Positions 9,915 through 19,411 of a stretch of 64,000 nucleotides of DNA are shown one piece after another; the first letter of the stretch is position 1; each line of letters opens with the position of its first letter. Origin of the DNA: Pleomorphomonas carboxyditropha (lineage in GTDB: Bacteria; Pseudomonadota; Alphaproteobacteria; Rhizobiales; Pleomorphomonadaceae); NCBI RefSeq assembly GCF_002770725.1, contig NZ_NQVN01000011.1, positions 107,671 to 171,670 on the forward strand. The letters run 5' to 3'. A program made the translations under genes and the position numbers. The notes under the pieces were generated by a model. That model worked only from the letters and a program-made list of their open reading frames with translations. It was not told the origin of the DNA and did no database searches.

Positions 9915-10195
9915 CGCTGCCCCCTGACGCATGATCGAGAGCTGAATCTAGATCACTTCGCGCGACAAGAGGCAATTGCCGGATGAGCTCGGCACCCGCG
10001 ATCCCTATGACATTTTAATATCCTCGCTCTCCGCTCCGTCTCGAACCCCTATGCGGTTCGACCCTACCTTATGACCAGACTTCGTGATCCGCCCGCCGGC
10101 CGTCGCGGCGAGACGGGAGATGAATTCGTGCGCGGTGAAGCCTTCGGACGGTCAAAGGCGAACCACCGCCCCGGATCGACCTGGGAGTTCCAAAG

Positions 10196-10276
10196 ATGGA
10201 TATCGTCCTGTCGCTTTCAGGCATCGCCTTTTTCGCACTGATGCTCGGCTACGTCCGAGCCTGCGAACGACTTTGA
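10196..10276 (+). CDS. 26-aa kdp-leader membrane peptide
   Basis: ATG at 10196 follows GGGAG. The product MDIVLSLSGIAFFALMLGYV plus RACERL is one membrane helix with a short basic tail. Similar tiny proteins ending in a C(D/E)RL-like tail precede kdpF in many proteobacterial kdp operons, from my memory of such operons. The ORF ends 17 bp before kdpF and has typical spacing, so it is probably the first gene of the kdp operon. Role unknown; an accessory of the KdpFABC complex is plausible. Confidence 0.65.
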   Translation: MDIVLSLSGIAFFALMLGYVRACERL

Positions 10277-10293
10277 CCCTCGGAGTATCGGCC

Positions 10294-10383
10294 ATGCTGT
10301 TCGAATACATCCTGGGCGCCGCCACCGCGGCGTTCCTCTGCGGCTATCTGATTTACGCCCTAGTCCGCCCCGAACGCTTCTAG
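10294..10383 (+). CDS. kdpF: K+-transporting ATPase small subunit KdpF
   Basis: 29-aa single-helix peptide (MLFEYILGAATAAFLCGYLI, then YALVRPERF). The closing YALxxPERF is the KdpF hallmark. KdpF stabilises the KdpABC potassium pump in the inner membrane. A ribosome site (CGGAG) precedes it. Unusually, it is separated from kdpA by 126 bp containing a REP-like repeat and a long hairpin, instead of adjoining kdpA directly. Confidence 0.88.
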   Translation: MLFEYILGAATAAFLCGYLIYALVRPERF

Positions 10384-10484
10384 AGCATCGGACCGAAAAG
10401 TGGACTCCGGTTTTCGGAAAATCCGACGCGATAACAAGAAACTAGATCGTCACTCCGCGTCCGTCAGGACGCGTGACGATCTAG
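10384..10484. repeat. REP-like palindrome plus 18-bp hairpin between kdpF and kdpA
   Basis: 10384-10430 contains AGAGCATCGGACCGAAAAG and its imperfect complement around CGGTTTTCGGAAAATCCGA, a form of intergenic palindrome seen in many Hyphomicrobiales. Next, 10442-10452 plus 10456-10462 pair exactly with 10467-10473 plus 10474-10484: 18 bp, a 3-nt bulge (CTC) and a GTCA loop. No U-run follows, so transcript processing, stability or partial attenuation is more likely than a classical terminator. Confidence 0.75.
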
Positions 10485-10509
10485 ACAGCACCCGGCCAGG
10501 AATTTTCCC

Positions 10510-12213
10510 ATGACCATCAACGGATGGATACAGATCCTCGTCTTCTGCGGGATCGTCGTTCTGCTCGCCCGGCCGCTGGGCGGCTACATGACCGCCGTCT
10601 TCGCCGGCGAGCGAACGCCGCTGTCGCTGCTCCTCGGCCCGGTCGAACGCGGTCTCTACCGCCTCGCCGGTACCAGCGAGCGGGAGGAGCAGCACTGGAC
10701 CGCCTACGCGGTGGCCATGCTGCTGTTCAACCTTCTCGGCTTCCTGCTGCTCTATCTGGTGCTGCGCCTTCAGGGCTCCCTGCCGCTCAACCCGGCCGGC
10801 ATGACCAATGTGCCGCCGGAGCTCGCCTTCAACACCGCCGTCAGCTTCGTGACCAACACCAACTGGCAGAACTACGGCGGCGAAACCACCATGTCCTATC
10901 TCGCCCAGATGCTGGGGCTGACCGTGCAGAACTTCCTGTCGGCGGCCACCGGCATCGCGCTGGCCATGGCGCTGATCCGCGCCTTTGCCCGCAAGTCGGT
11001 GCGGACGGTGGGCAACTTCTGGGTCGACCTGACGCGCGGCACGCTCTACCTGCTGCTGCCGCTGTCGATCGTCATGACACTGGTTTTCGTCTGGCTCGGC
11101 ATGCCGCAGACGCTGGGCGGTTCGGTCGATGCGACGACGCTGGAGGGTGCGAGGCAGACCATCGCCGTCGGACCGGTCGCCTCGCAGATCGCCATCAAGA
11201 TGCTCGGCACCAACGGCGGCGGCTTCTTCAACGCCAACGCCGCCCATCCCTTCGAGAATCCCGACGCCATTTCCAACCTGATCCAGATGGTGGCGATCTT
11301 CGCCATCGGCGCGGCGCTGACCAACGTCTTCGGCCGCATGGTCGGCAACGAGAAGCAGGGCTGGGCCATCTTCGCCGCCATGGGCGCCCTGTTCCTCGCC
11401 GGCGTCGCGGTCTGCTACTGGGCCGAGGCGGCCGGCAATCCGCTGGTCCATGCCCTCGGCATCGACGGCGGCAACATGGAAGGCAAGGAAGCCCGCTTCG
11501 GCACGGCGCTGTCGGCGCTGTTCGCCGTCGTCACCACCGCCGCCTCCTGCGGCGCGGTCAATGCCATGCACGACAGCTTCATGGCGCTCGGCGGCATGAT
11601 CCCGCTGATCAACATGATGCTCGGCGAGATCATCGTCGGCGGCGTGGGCGCCGGCTTCTACGGCATCCTGATGTTCGTGGTGATCGCCATCTTCGTCGCC
11701 GGCCTGATGGTCGGCCGCACCCCCGAGTATCTCGGCAAGAAGATCGAGGCCAAGGAAGTGAAGATGGCCATGCTGGCCGTGCTCTGCCTGCCGCTCGCCA
11801 TGCTCGGCTTCGCGGCAGTGGCGGTGGTGCTGCCGACCGGCGTCGCCTCGGTCGCCAACGCCGGGCCGCACGGCTTTTCGGAAATCCTCTACGCCTACAC
11901 CTCGGCGGCGGCCAACAACGGCTCGGCCTTCGGCGGCCTCACCGGCAACACGCCCTGGTACAACGTCACCCTCGGCGTCGCCATGCTGATGGGCCGCTTC
12001 CTGGTGATCGTTCCGGCGCTGGCGATCGCCGGCTCGGTCGCCGCCAAGAAGACGGTTCCGGCGTCGGCCGGCACCTTCCCCACCGATGGCACATTGTTCG
12101 TCGGCCTCCTGACGGGCGTGATCGTCATCGTCGGCGGCCTCACCTTCTTCCCGGCGCTGGCGCTCGGGCCGGTGGTCGAACACCTGGCGATCGCCGCCGG
12201 GCAGACCTTCTGA
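10510..12213 (+). CDS. kdpA: K+-transporting ATPase subunit A
   Basis: 567-aa channel-like subunit that selects and translocates K+ in the KdpFABC complex. The start [20 protein letters not shown] follows CAGGAATTTTCCC. Selectivity-filter repeats are recognisable: [40 protein letters not shown] and [11 protein letters not shown]. Length matches the family. A 26-bp gap with a ribosome site leads into kdpB. Expression is expected under K+ limitation through the KdpDE pair at the operon end. Confidence 0.97.
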   Translation: MTINGWIQILVFCGIVVLLARPLGGYMTAVFAGERTPLSLLLGPVERGLYRLAGTSEREEQHWTAYAVAMLLFNLLGFLLLYLVLRLQGSLPLNPAGMTNVPPELAFNTAVSFVTNTNWQNYGGETTMSYLAQMLGLTVQNFLSAATGIALAMALIRAFARKSVRTVGNFWVDLTRGTLYLLLPLSIVMTLVFVWLGMPQTLGGSVDATTLEGARQTIAVGPVASQIAIKMLGTNGGGFFNANAAHPFENPDAISNLIQMVAIFAIGAALTNVFGRMVGNEKQGWAIFAAMGALFLAGVAVCYWAEAAGNPLVHALGIDGGNMEGKEARFGTALSALFAVVTTAASCGAVNAMHDSFMALGGMIPLINMMLGEIIVGGVGAGFYGILMFVVIAIFVAGLMVGRTPEYLGKKIEAKEVKMAMLAVLCLPLAMLGFAAVAVVLPTGVASVANAGPHGFSEILYAYTSAAANNGSAFGGLTGNTPWYNVTLGVAMLMGRFLVIVPALAIAGSVAAKKTVPASAGTFPTDGTLFVGLLTGVIVIVGGLTFFPALALGPVVEHLAIAAGQTF

Positions 12214-12239
12214 GCCACCGGACGGACAAGGAGTTTTTC

Positions 12240-14282
12240 ATGTCGAAGTCCAGATCCGCCAGCCTTGTCGACGCCGGCATCCTGCTGCCGGCGATCGGCG
12301 GCGCCTTCCGCAAGCTCGATCCGCGCAGCCTGATCCGCAATCCGGTGATGTTCGTCGTCGCCGTCGTCTCGGCGCTGACCACCGTGCTGCTCATCAGGGA
12401 TCTCGTCGCCGGCAGCGGCCAGCTCGGCTTTTCCTTCCAGATCGTCCTCTGGCTGTGGTTCACCCTGCTGTTCGCCAACTTCGCCGAGGCGGTGGCGGAA
12501 GGACGCGGCAAGGCGCAGGCCGACGCCCTGCGCCGCACCCGCACCGAAACGCAGGCCAAGCTCGTCACCGGCGACGACAACGCCTATCGCATGGTTCCCG
12601 GCCACAGCCTCAAGGTCGGCGATGTTTTGCTGGTCGAGGCGGGCGACATCATCCCTTCCGACGGCGAGGTGATCGAGGGCGTCGCCTCGGTCAACGAGGC
12701 GGCGATCACCGGCGAATCCGCCCCGGTGATCCGCGAATCCGGCGGCGACCGTTCGGCGGTGACCGGCGGCACCGAGGTGCTGTCCGACTGGATCCGCGTG
12801 CGCATCACGGCGGCCGCCGGCTCCACCTTCATCGACCGCATGATCGCGCTGGTGGAAGGCGCCGAGCGGCAGAAGACGCCCAACGAGATCGCCCTCAATA
12901 TCCTCCTGGCCGGCATGACGCTGATCTTCGTGCTGGCGACCGTCACCATCCCGAGCTTTGCCAGCTACGCCGGCGGCTCCATCCCGGTGGTCGTGCTGGT
13001 CGCCCTGTTCGTGACGCTGATCCCGACCACCATCGGCGCGCTGCTCTCGGCCATCGGCATCGCCGGCATGGACCGCCTCGTCCGCTTCAACGTGCTGGCC
13101 ATGTCGGGCCGCGCCGTCGAGGCGGCCGGCGACGTCGATACGCTGCTGCTCGACAAGACCGGCACCATCACCCTCGGCAACCGCCAGGCCACCGAGTTCC
13201 ACCCGGTGGCGGGCATCGCCGCCGAGGAGCTGGCCGACGCGACGCAGCTCGCCTCGCTGGCCGACGAGACGCCCGAGGGCCGGTCGGTCGTCGTGCTCGC
13301 CAAGGAGAAATACGGTCTGCGCGGCCGGGAGATGGAGAGCCTGCACGCCACGTTCGTTCCCTTCACCGCCCAGACGCGGATGAGCGGCGTCGACTACGAC
13401 GGCCTCAGCATCCGCAAGGGCGCCGTCGACGCCATCCTCGCCGAGGCCGATCCAGCCGCCGCCGCGTCGCTGCGCGAGGTCCGGACGATCGCCGACGGTA
13501 TCGCCAAGACGGGCGGCACGCCGTTGGCGGTGATGCGAAACGGCCGTGTTCTCGGCGTCATCGAGCTCAAGGACATCGTCAAGGGCGGTATCCGCGAGCG
13601 CTTCGCCGAGCTCCGGCGCATGGGCATCCGCACGGTGATGATCACCGGCGACAATCCGATGACCGCCGCCGCCATCGCCGCCGAGGCCGGCGTCGACGAC
13701 TTCCTCGCCCAGGCGACTCCCGAGGACAAGCTGAAGCTGATCCGCGCCGAGCAGGCCAAGGGCAAGCTGGTGGCCATGTGCGGCGACGGCACCAACGACG
13801 CACCAGCCCTTGCCCAGTCGGACGTCGGCGTCGCCATGAACACCGGCACCGTCGCCGCCCGCGAGGCCGGCAACATGGTGGATCTCGACAGCGATCCGAC
13901 CAAGCTGATCGAGATCGTCGAGATCGGCAAGCAGCTGCTGATGACGCGCGGCGCTCTCACCACCTTTTCGATCGCCAATGACGTCGCCAAGTATTTCGCC
14001 ATTATCCCGGCCATGTTCCTGGCCTTTTATCCGCAGCTCGGCGCGCTCAACGTGATGGGCCTCGCCACGCCGCAAAGCGCCATCCTCTCGGCGATCATCT
14101 TCAACGCCCTGATCATCGTGGCGCTGATCCCGCTGGCGCTCAAGGGCGTGCGCTACCGGCCGGTCGGCGCCGGCGCGCTTCTTACCCGCAATCTTCTGAT
14201 TTACGGCCTCGGCGGCATCATCGTGCCCTTCGTCGGCATCAAGGCGATCGATCTCGCCGTCACCGCCCTCGGCCTTGCCTGA
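12240..14282 (+). CDS. kdpB: K+-transporting P-type ATPase subunit B
   Basis: 680-aa P-type ATPase that powers KdpA. ATG at 12240 follows AAGGAG. Seen in order: an N-terminal hydrophobic pair, the actuator loop with TGES ([11 protein letters not shown]), the phosphorylation motif [13 protein letters not shown] with Asp near residue 305, TPEGRS and FTAQTRMSG of the nucleotide domain, [10 protein letters not shown], and [20 protein letters not shown], then C-terminal helices. All catalytic motifs are intact. It has an upstream in-frame open extension across kdpA, which is only an overlapping frame and not part of the protein. Confidence 0.97.
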   Translation: MSKSRSASLVDAGILLPAIGGAFRKLDPRSLIRNPVMFVVAVVSALTTVLLIRDLVAGSGQLGFSFQIVLWLWFTLLFANFAEAVAEGRGKAQADALRRTRTETQAKLVTGDDNAYRMVPGHSLKVGDVLLVEAGDIIPSDGEVIEGVASVNEAAITGESAPVIRESGGDRSAVTGGTEVLSDWIRVRITAAAGSTFIDRMIALVEGAERQKTPNEIALNILLAGMTLIFVLATVTIPSFASYAGGSIPVVVLVALFVTLIPTTIGALLSAIGIAGMDRLVRFNVLAMSGRAVEAAGDVDTLLLDKTGTITLGNRQATEFHPVAGIAAEELADATQLASLADETPEGRSVVVLAKEKYGLRGREMESLHATFVPFTAQTRMSGVDYDGLSIRKGAVDAILAEADPAAAASLREVRTIADGIAKTGGTPLAVMRNGRVLGVIELKDIVKGGIRERFAELRRMGIRTVMITGDNPMTAAAIAAEAGVDDFLAQATPEDKLKLIRAEQAKGKLVAMCGDGTNDAPALAQSDVGVAMNTGTVAAREAGNMVDLDSDPTKLIEIVEIGKQLLMTRGALTTFSIANDVAKYFAIIPAMFLAFYPQLGALNVMGLATPQSAILSAIIFNALIIVALIPLALKGVRYRPVGAGALLTRNLLIYGLGGIIVPFVGIKAIDLAVTALGLA

Positions 14283-14294
14283 AGGACCATTTCC

Positions 14295-14864
14295 ATGTTG
14301 AAGCAACTGAGGCCGTCAGCGGTCATCCTCCTCGCCATGGCCGCCCTGACCGGCCTCGCCTACCCGCTCGCCATGACCGGCATCGCTCAGGCGGTCTTTC
14401 CCCATCAGGCGGCCGGCAGCCTGATCGAGAGGAACGGCACCGTCATCGGCTCGGAGCTGATCGGACAGAATTTTACGGGCGAGGCCTATTTCCACGGCCG
14501 CCCCTCGGCGGCCGGCGCCGGATATGACGCCTCGAGCTCCAGCGGCTCCAACCTCGGCCCGGCCAACCCGAAGCTGATCGACCGCATCCGTGCCGACGCG
14601 GAAAAGCTGAGAAGCGAGAATCCCGACACGCCCCTGCCGATCGATCTCGTCACCACCTCCGGCAGCGGCCTCGATCCTCAGATCTCGCCCGAAGCGGCCT
14701 ATTTCCAGATCCCGCGCGTGGCCAGGGCACGCGGGCTGGATCAAGCCTCGCTCAAGAGGCTGGTGGATGCCCAGATCGACGGGCGCGAGCTGGGTTTCCT
14801 GGGAGAGCCGGCCGTCAACGTGTTGAAACTCAACCTCGCTCTCGACGCCCTGCCAAAGAAGTGA
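14295..14864 (+). CDS. kdpC: K+-transporting ATPase subunit C
   Basis: 189-aa subunit with one N-terminal membrane helix (residues about 8-28) and a periplasmic domain. Hallmarks are [49 protein letters not shown] and the conserved IPRVARARG. It stabilises KdpAB and affects K+ affinity. It starts 12 bp after kdpB with AAGGACC upstream. Confidence 0.96.
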   Translation: MLKQLRPSAVILLAMAALTGLAYPLAMTGIAQAVFPHQAAGSLIERNGTVIGSELIGQNFTGEAYFHGRPSAAGAGYDASSSSGSNLGPANPKLIDRIRADAEKLRSENPDTPLPIDLVTTSGSGLDPQISPEAAYFQIPRVARARGLDQASLKRLVDAQIDGRELGFLGEPAVNVLKLNLALDALPKK

Positions 14865-14916
14865 TCGAATCCGGTCGGGGCCGTTCCGCGGCCCCGATCC
14901 GCCACGCGAGGACGTC

Positions 14917-17625
14917 ATGCCGCCCCGGGACGATCGGAACGCCGACAACAGGCCCTCTCCGGACGCGCTGCTCGAAAGCGCCGAACGGGAGACCCGCGGC
15001 CGCCTGAAGATCTTCCTCGGCGCGGCGCCCGGCGTCGGCAAGACCTATGAAATGCTGACGGCCGGCCGGGCCCGCCGGGCCGACGGAACGGACGTCGTCG
15101 TCGGCGTGGTCGAAACCCACGGGCGGCCGGAAACCGAGGCGCTGCTCGACGGCTTCGAGATCGTTCCCCGCCTCGGGCTCGGCTACAAGGGCCGCCGGCT
15201 CGACGAGATGGACCTCGACGCCATCATCGCCCGCCGGCCCGAACTGGTGCTCGTCGACGAGCTCGCCCACAGCAACGTCGAGGGCAGCCGCCACCCCAAG
15301 CGCTATCTCGATGTCGAGGAACTGCTCGAACGCGGCATCGACGTCTACACGACGCTGAACATCCAGCACGTCGAGAGCCTCAACGACGTGGTCGCCCGCA
15401 TCACCCGCATCAGGGTCCGCGAGACGGTGCCGGATTCGATCATCGACCGCGCCGACGACATCGAGATCATCGACCTGACGCCGGACGACCTGATCAAGCG
15501 GCTGCAGGAGGGCAAGGTCTACCTGCCGAAGACGGCGGCGCGCGCCACGGCCAACTATTTCTCGCCCGGCAACCTCACCGCCTTGCGCGAGCTGGCGCTC
15601 AGGCGCACGGCCCAGCGCGTCGACGATCAGCTCGTCAGCCACATGCAGGCCCACGCGATTCCCGGACCGTGGGAGGCCGGTGAGCGAGTGCTGGTCTGCA
15701 TCGACGAACAGCCGCGCTCGGCCGCCCTGGTGCGCTACGCGCGCCGGCAGGCCGACCGCCTGAGGGCGCCCTGGGCGGCAATCCATGTGGAGACCGCCCG
15801 CTCGGTGGCGGCGGCGGAAGCCGACAAGGACCGGCTGGCCGACCATCTTCGCCTCGCCGCGCAGCTCGGCGGCGAGGCCGTCACCATCCCCGGTCAGGAC
15901 GTGGCGCACGACATCCTCCGCTACGCCAAGGCCAACAACTTCACCCACATCGTCGTCGGCAAGCCTCACAAGGAGCGCTGGCGCGAGATGATCGAGGGAT
16001 CGGTGTCGCACGACCTGATCCGCCGGTCCGGCGACATCAGCATCCACGTCATTTCGGGCGCCGAGCCGGCGGCCGCGCCGGCGAAGGGCGTCCGCGCGGC
16101 AGCGCCCGTCAGGACATTCAGCGTCAAGCCGTATGTCGTCTCGACGCTTTACGTGGCCGGCGCGCTCGTCGTCGGCGGCGCGCTCAACCGCTTCCTCGAC
16201 GTCCGCAACCTCGCCCTCGTCCTGTTGATGGCGGTGCTGGCGTCGGCGGTCACCTCCGGCCTTTGGCCGGCGCTCTACGCCTGTCTCGCCAGCGCGCTGG
16301 CGTTCAATTTCTTCTTCCTCGAACCGCGCCACACGCTGACCATCAGCGATCCCGAAAGCGTGGTCGCCCTGATCGTCTTCGTCATCGTCGCCGTGACGGC
16401 CAGCAACCTCGCCGCCCGGCTGCACCGGCAGGCCGTCGCCGCCCGGCAGCGGGCGAGGATGACCGAGGATCTCTACCAGTTCTCGCGCAAGCTGGCCGGC
16501 ACGGCCACGCTCGACGACGTGCTGTGGGCGACGGCCTACCAGATCGCCGCCATGCTGCGGGTGCGGGTGGTGATCCTGATGCCCGAGGCCGCAACGCTCG
16601 CCGTCAAGGTCGGCTATCCGCCGGACGACACGTTGGTCGACGCCGACATCGCCGCCGCCCGCTGGGCCTGGGAGCACGAACAGGCGGCCGGGCGCGGCGC
16701 CTATACGCTGCCGGGCGCCAGGCGGCTTTACCTGCCGCTCAAGACGGGCCGGACGCCGATCGGCGTCATCGGTCTCGACGGCGACAAAGCGGGTCCGCTG
16801 CTGACGCCCGAGGAGCAGCGTCTGTTCGACGCCCTCGCCGACCAGGCCGCCGTCGCCATCGAGCGCATCCAGCTCGTCGCCGACGTCGAGGCCGCCAGAT
16901 TGGCGGCCGAGGCCGACCGCTTGCGGACGGCGCTGCTGTCGTCGATTTCCCACGACCTCAAGACGCCGCTCGCCGGCATTCTCGGCGCCGCCGGCACGCT
17001 CAGCGACTATGCCGCCTCGCTGCCGGATGCCGACCGGGCCGAGCTCGTCTCGACCATCATCGAGGAGGCGGAGCGCCTCAATCGCTTCATCGGCAACCTG
17101 CTCGACATGACGCGGCTGGAATCGGGCGCCACGCAACCCAACAGCTCGCTGCATTTCCCCGGCGACATCGTCGGCAGCGCCCTCCGGCGCGCCGGCCGCC
17201 TGCTCGCCCGCCACAGGCTCGACGTGGCGTTGCCCGCCGATCTGCCGATGCTGAGGGTCGACGCCGTGCTCCTCGAACAGGTCGTCTTCAACCTGCTCGA
17301 CAACGCCGCGAAATACGCGCCGCCGGCCTCGACCGTCGCCATAGAGGGGTGGCGCGACGGCGGCCACGTGGTGCTGCGCCTCGTCGACGAGGGCCCCGGC
17401 ATCCCGCCGGACGATCTCGAACGCGTCTTCGACAGCTTCTATCGCGTCCGCAAGACCGACCACGTGCCGGCCGGCACCGGCCTCGGCCTCGCCATCTGCC
17501 GCGGCTTCGTCGAGGCGATGGGCGGCACCATCACCGCGGCCAACCGCACCGACCGCCCGGGCGCGATCTTCACCATCCGCCTGCCCATTCCCCCGCAAAC
17601 CGATACACTGGGAGAGCCAACATGA
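14917..17625 (+). CDS. kdpD: Osmosensitive K+ channel sensor histidine kinase
   Basis: 902-aa membrane sensor kinase controlling kdp. The N-terminal KdpD domain has a Walker A (FLGAAPGVGKTYEML, residues about 31-45) and the VDELAHSNVEGSRHPKR signature; a universal-stress-like domain follows (to about 375). Next come a four-helix DUF4118 membrane block (about 405-505), a GAF-like region, HisKA with SSISHDLKTPLAGIL, and HATPase with NLLDNAAKYAP, DEGPGIPPDDLERVF and GTGLGLAICRGF. The stop overlaps the kdpE start (ATGA). Full-length and intact. Confidence 0.97.
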   Translation: MPPRDDRNADNRPSPDALLESAERETRGRLKIFLGAAPGVGKTYEMLTAGRARRADGTDVVVGVVETHGRPETEALLDGFEIVPRLGLGYKGRRLDEMDLDAIIARRPELVLVDELAHSNVEGSRHPKRYLDVEELLERGIDVYTTLNIQHVESLNDVVARITRIRVRETVPDSIIDRADDIEIIDLTPDDLIKRLQEGKVYLPKTAARATANYFSPGNLTALRELALRRTAQRVDDQLVSHMQAHAIPGPWEAGERVLVCIDEQPRSAALVRYARRQADRLRAPWAAIHVETARSVAAAEADKDRLADHLRLAAQLGGEAVTIPGQDVAHDILRYAKANNFTHIVVGKPHKERWREMIEGSVSHDLIRRSGDISIHVISGAEPAAAPAKGVRAAAPVRTFSVKPYVVSTLYVAGALVVGGALNRFLDVRNLALVLLMAVLASAVTSGLWPALYACLASALAFNFFFLEPRHTLTISDPESVVALIVFVIVAVTASNLAARLHRQAVAARQRARMTEDLYQFSRKLAGTATLDDVLWATAYQIAAMLRVRVVILMPEAATLAVKVGYPPDDTLVDADIAAARWAWEHEQAAGRGAYTLPGARRLYLPLKTGRTPIGVIGLDGDKAGPLLTPEEQRLFDALADQAAVAIERIQLVADVEAARLAAEADRLRTALLSSISHDLKTPLAGILGAAGTLSDYAASLPDADRAELVSTIIEEAERLNRFIGNLLDMTRLESGATQPNSSLHFPGDIVGSALRRAGRLLARHRLDVALPADLPMLRVDAVLLEQVVFNLLDNAAKYAPPASTVAIEGWRDGGHVVLRLVDEGPGIPPDDLERVFDSFYRVRKTDHVPAGTGLGLAICRGFVEAMGGTITAANRTDRPGAIFTIRLPIPPQTDTLGEPT

Positions 17626-18314
17626 CAGCGCCGGCGGTCAGGATACTGGTGGTGGACGACGAGGCGCCGATCCGCCGGCTTCTGCGGGTCGGCCTCTCGA
17701 CGGAGGGCTATGTCGTCATCGAGGCCGCCGACGCCGGCGAGGCCAACGCCGAACTGGCGCGGCAGAAGCCGGACGTCATCATCCTCGACCTCGGGCTGCC
17801 CGACATCCAGGGGCACGACCTGCTCGCCGGCTGGCGGGCCTCCGGGCTGGAGCTGCCGATCCTCGTGCTGTCGAGCCGCACCGACGAGGCCGGCATCGTC
17901 AGGGCGCTCGAACTCGGCGCCGACGACTACGTGACCAAGCCGTTCGGCGTCGCCGAACTGGCGGCGCGCATACGCGTCGCCCTGCGCCACCGTTTGCAGC
18001 AGCAGGGCGAGCGGCCGGTCTTCCAGGTCGGGGATCTGTCCGTCGATCTCGTCAAGCGCATCGTCAAGCTGGCCGGGCGGGAGGTGAGCCTCTCCCCAAA
18101 GGAATACGACATTCTCCGCCTGATGGTTCAGCATGCCGGCAAAGTGCTGACGCATCAGCACATTCTCCGGCAGGTCTGGGGCGGCTCGGCCGACGTGCAG
18201 TACCTGAGGGTCTACGTCCGGCAACTCCGGCAGAAGATCGAGAAGAGCCCCGACCAGCCCCAGTACATCCTCACCGAGACCGGGGTCGGATACCGCCTTC
18301 GCGCCGCCGAATGA
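17622..18314 (+). CDS. kdpE: KDP operon response regulator
   Basis: 230-aa OmpR-type regulator. The receiver domain has acidic pair DDE at residues 12-14, phospho-acceptor Asp56 in VIILDLGLPD, and Lys in DDYVTKPFG. The C-terminal winged helix includes LSPKEYDILRLMVQHAGKVL and LRVYVRQLRQKIE. It is phosphorylated by KdpD and activates the kdp promoter. The ATGA overlap with kdpD shows coupling. It converges with the SDR gene 11 bp away; no clear terminator hairpin fits in the gap. Confidence 0.97.
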   Translation: MTAPAVRILVVDDEAPIRRLLRVGLSTEGYVVIEAADAGEANAELARQKPDVIILDLGLPDIQGHDLLAGWRASGLELPILVLSSRTDEAGIVRALELGADDYVTKPFGVAELAARIRVALRHRLQQQGERPVFQVGDLSVDLVKRIVKLAGREVSLSPKEYDILRLMVQHAGKVLTHQHILRQVWGGSADVQYLRVYVRQLRQKIEKSPDQPQYILTETGVGYRLRAAE

Positions 18315-18325
18315 CGCCCGGTGGG

Positions 18326-19105
18326 TCAGCGCAGCAGTCCCTGGCCGCCGTCGATCCAGATCGGCGTGCCGGTGATATGCGACGAGGCGTCCCCGACCAG
18401 GAAGGCGATCAACTCGGCGACGTCTTCCGCCCGGCCGGGTTTGCCGCCGGTGATCGGCACCTCTCCTTCCGGCCACACCACCGGAATGGCCGTCGCGTCC
18501 TTGTCCCGTACCGTCGTGTTGTCGTTGATGTTGGTCTCGATCGCCCCCGGGCAGACGGCGTTGACCCGGATGCGGTGGCGCCCGAGCTCCAGCGCCAGTT
18601 GCTGCGTCATGGCGAGCTGGGCGGCCTTGGTGGCCGAATAGGCGGTGGCGCCGGGCGTGGTGAAGGTCCGCGTGCCGTTGATGGACGAGACGATGACGAT
18701 GGAGCCGCCCTCGCCGCGCTTGAGATGGGGCACGGCGAAGCGCAGCGTCAGATAGGTGCCGCGCAGGTTGACGGCGATCGTCTTGTCCCATTCCTCGGTC
18801 GTGATGTCCTCGATCGGCGCCCAGGTGCCGTTGATGCTGGCGTTGGCCACCACGGCGTCCAGCCGGCCGAAGCGCTCGACGAGACGGGCGACCGCCGCGC
18901 TCATTTCGCCTTCATTGGAAATATCGGCGTCGAGCCGTTCCACCTCGGCGCCGGAATTGCGCAGCAGCTCCGCCACCTCCTCGAGCTCGGACGGCGTATG
19001 GCCGAGCAGCCCGACGGCAAAGCCGTTCCCGGCCAGCTCGATGGCCGTCGCCCGCCCGATCCCCGAGCCCGCTCCCGTCACCAGGGCCACCTTCGTTTTG
19101 GACAT
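18326..19105 (-). CDS. Short-chain dehydrogenase/reductase
   Basis: 259-aa classical SDR. Motifs are VTGAGSGIGRATAIEL (cofactor), VVANASINGTW in place of NNAG, SSINGTRTF with the catalytic Ser, YSATKAAQLAM with Tyr-Lys, and VCPGAIETNIND. The C terminus ASSHITGTPIWIDGGQGLLR is typical of Fabg-like tetramers. Start ATG at 19105 follows AGGAGAG. The substrate is unknown. It has no operon partner on its strand. Confidence 0.9.
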   Translation of the reverse strand: MSKTKVALVTGAGSGIGRATAIELAGNGFAVGLLGHTPSELEEVAELLRNSGAEVERLDADISNEGEMSAAVARLVERFGRLDAVVANASINGTWAPIEDITTEEWDKTIAVNLRGTYLTLRFAVPHLKRGEGGSIVIVSSINGTRTFTTPGATAYSATKAAQLAMTQQLALELGRHRIRVNAVCPGAIETNINDNTTVRDKDATAIPVVWPEGEVPITGGKPGRAEDVAELIAFLVGDASSHITGTPIWIDGGQGLLR

Positions 19106-19411
19106 CCGTCTCTCCTGCGGCGGTTGCGGTTTCGCTTGCGCCCGAATCCCGTTTGTTCGGTCACCGAGTCTTGATGGCGCGACCTTTTCTCGTTTCGGCT
19201 TCCGTCTTTCGATCGGGAACCCGGTGGAGTATGGTGGCTATCGGACCGTTTTTTCGGTCGGTGGTGTAGTATCCGGCGCCGCCCCCGGCCTGTTCCGATT
19301 TCCCGGCATTTTCGATCGTCGAGCCCGAGTGGCGCGTCTTTTCGACCGATCGAACTGCCATGCCGGACGATTGTTCCTTTGCGTCCGTTTTCTCCGTTGC
19401 GGGGGGAACCA
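19106..19411. other. Intergenic region upstream of glgA
   Basis: 306 bp between the divergent SDR and glgA genes. It is less GC-rich than neighbouring coding DNA and contains T-runs (GGACCGTTTTTTCGGTC near 19244). It probably carries both promoters, but I see no confident -35/-10 pair, operator or RNA gene. Confidence 0.4.

Noticed and set aside
10524..12239. In-frame extension upstream of kdpB suggesting a giant protein
   Set aside because: The extension is arginine-rich out-of-frame kdpA sequence; KdpB starts at 12240 with its own AAGGAG.
11895..14306. 803-aa open frame antisense to kdpB
   Set aside because: Same GC-driven shadow effect over a fully conserved gene.
14830..17598. 922-aa open frame antisense to kdpD
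   Set aside because: Mirrors codon bias of the intact kdpD gene; Gly/Arg/Asp/His-rich, no ribosome site or motif.
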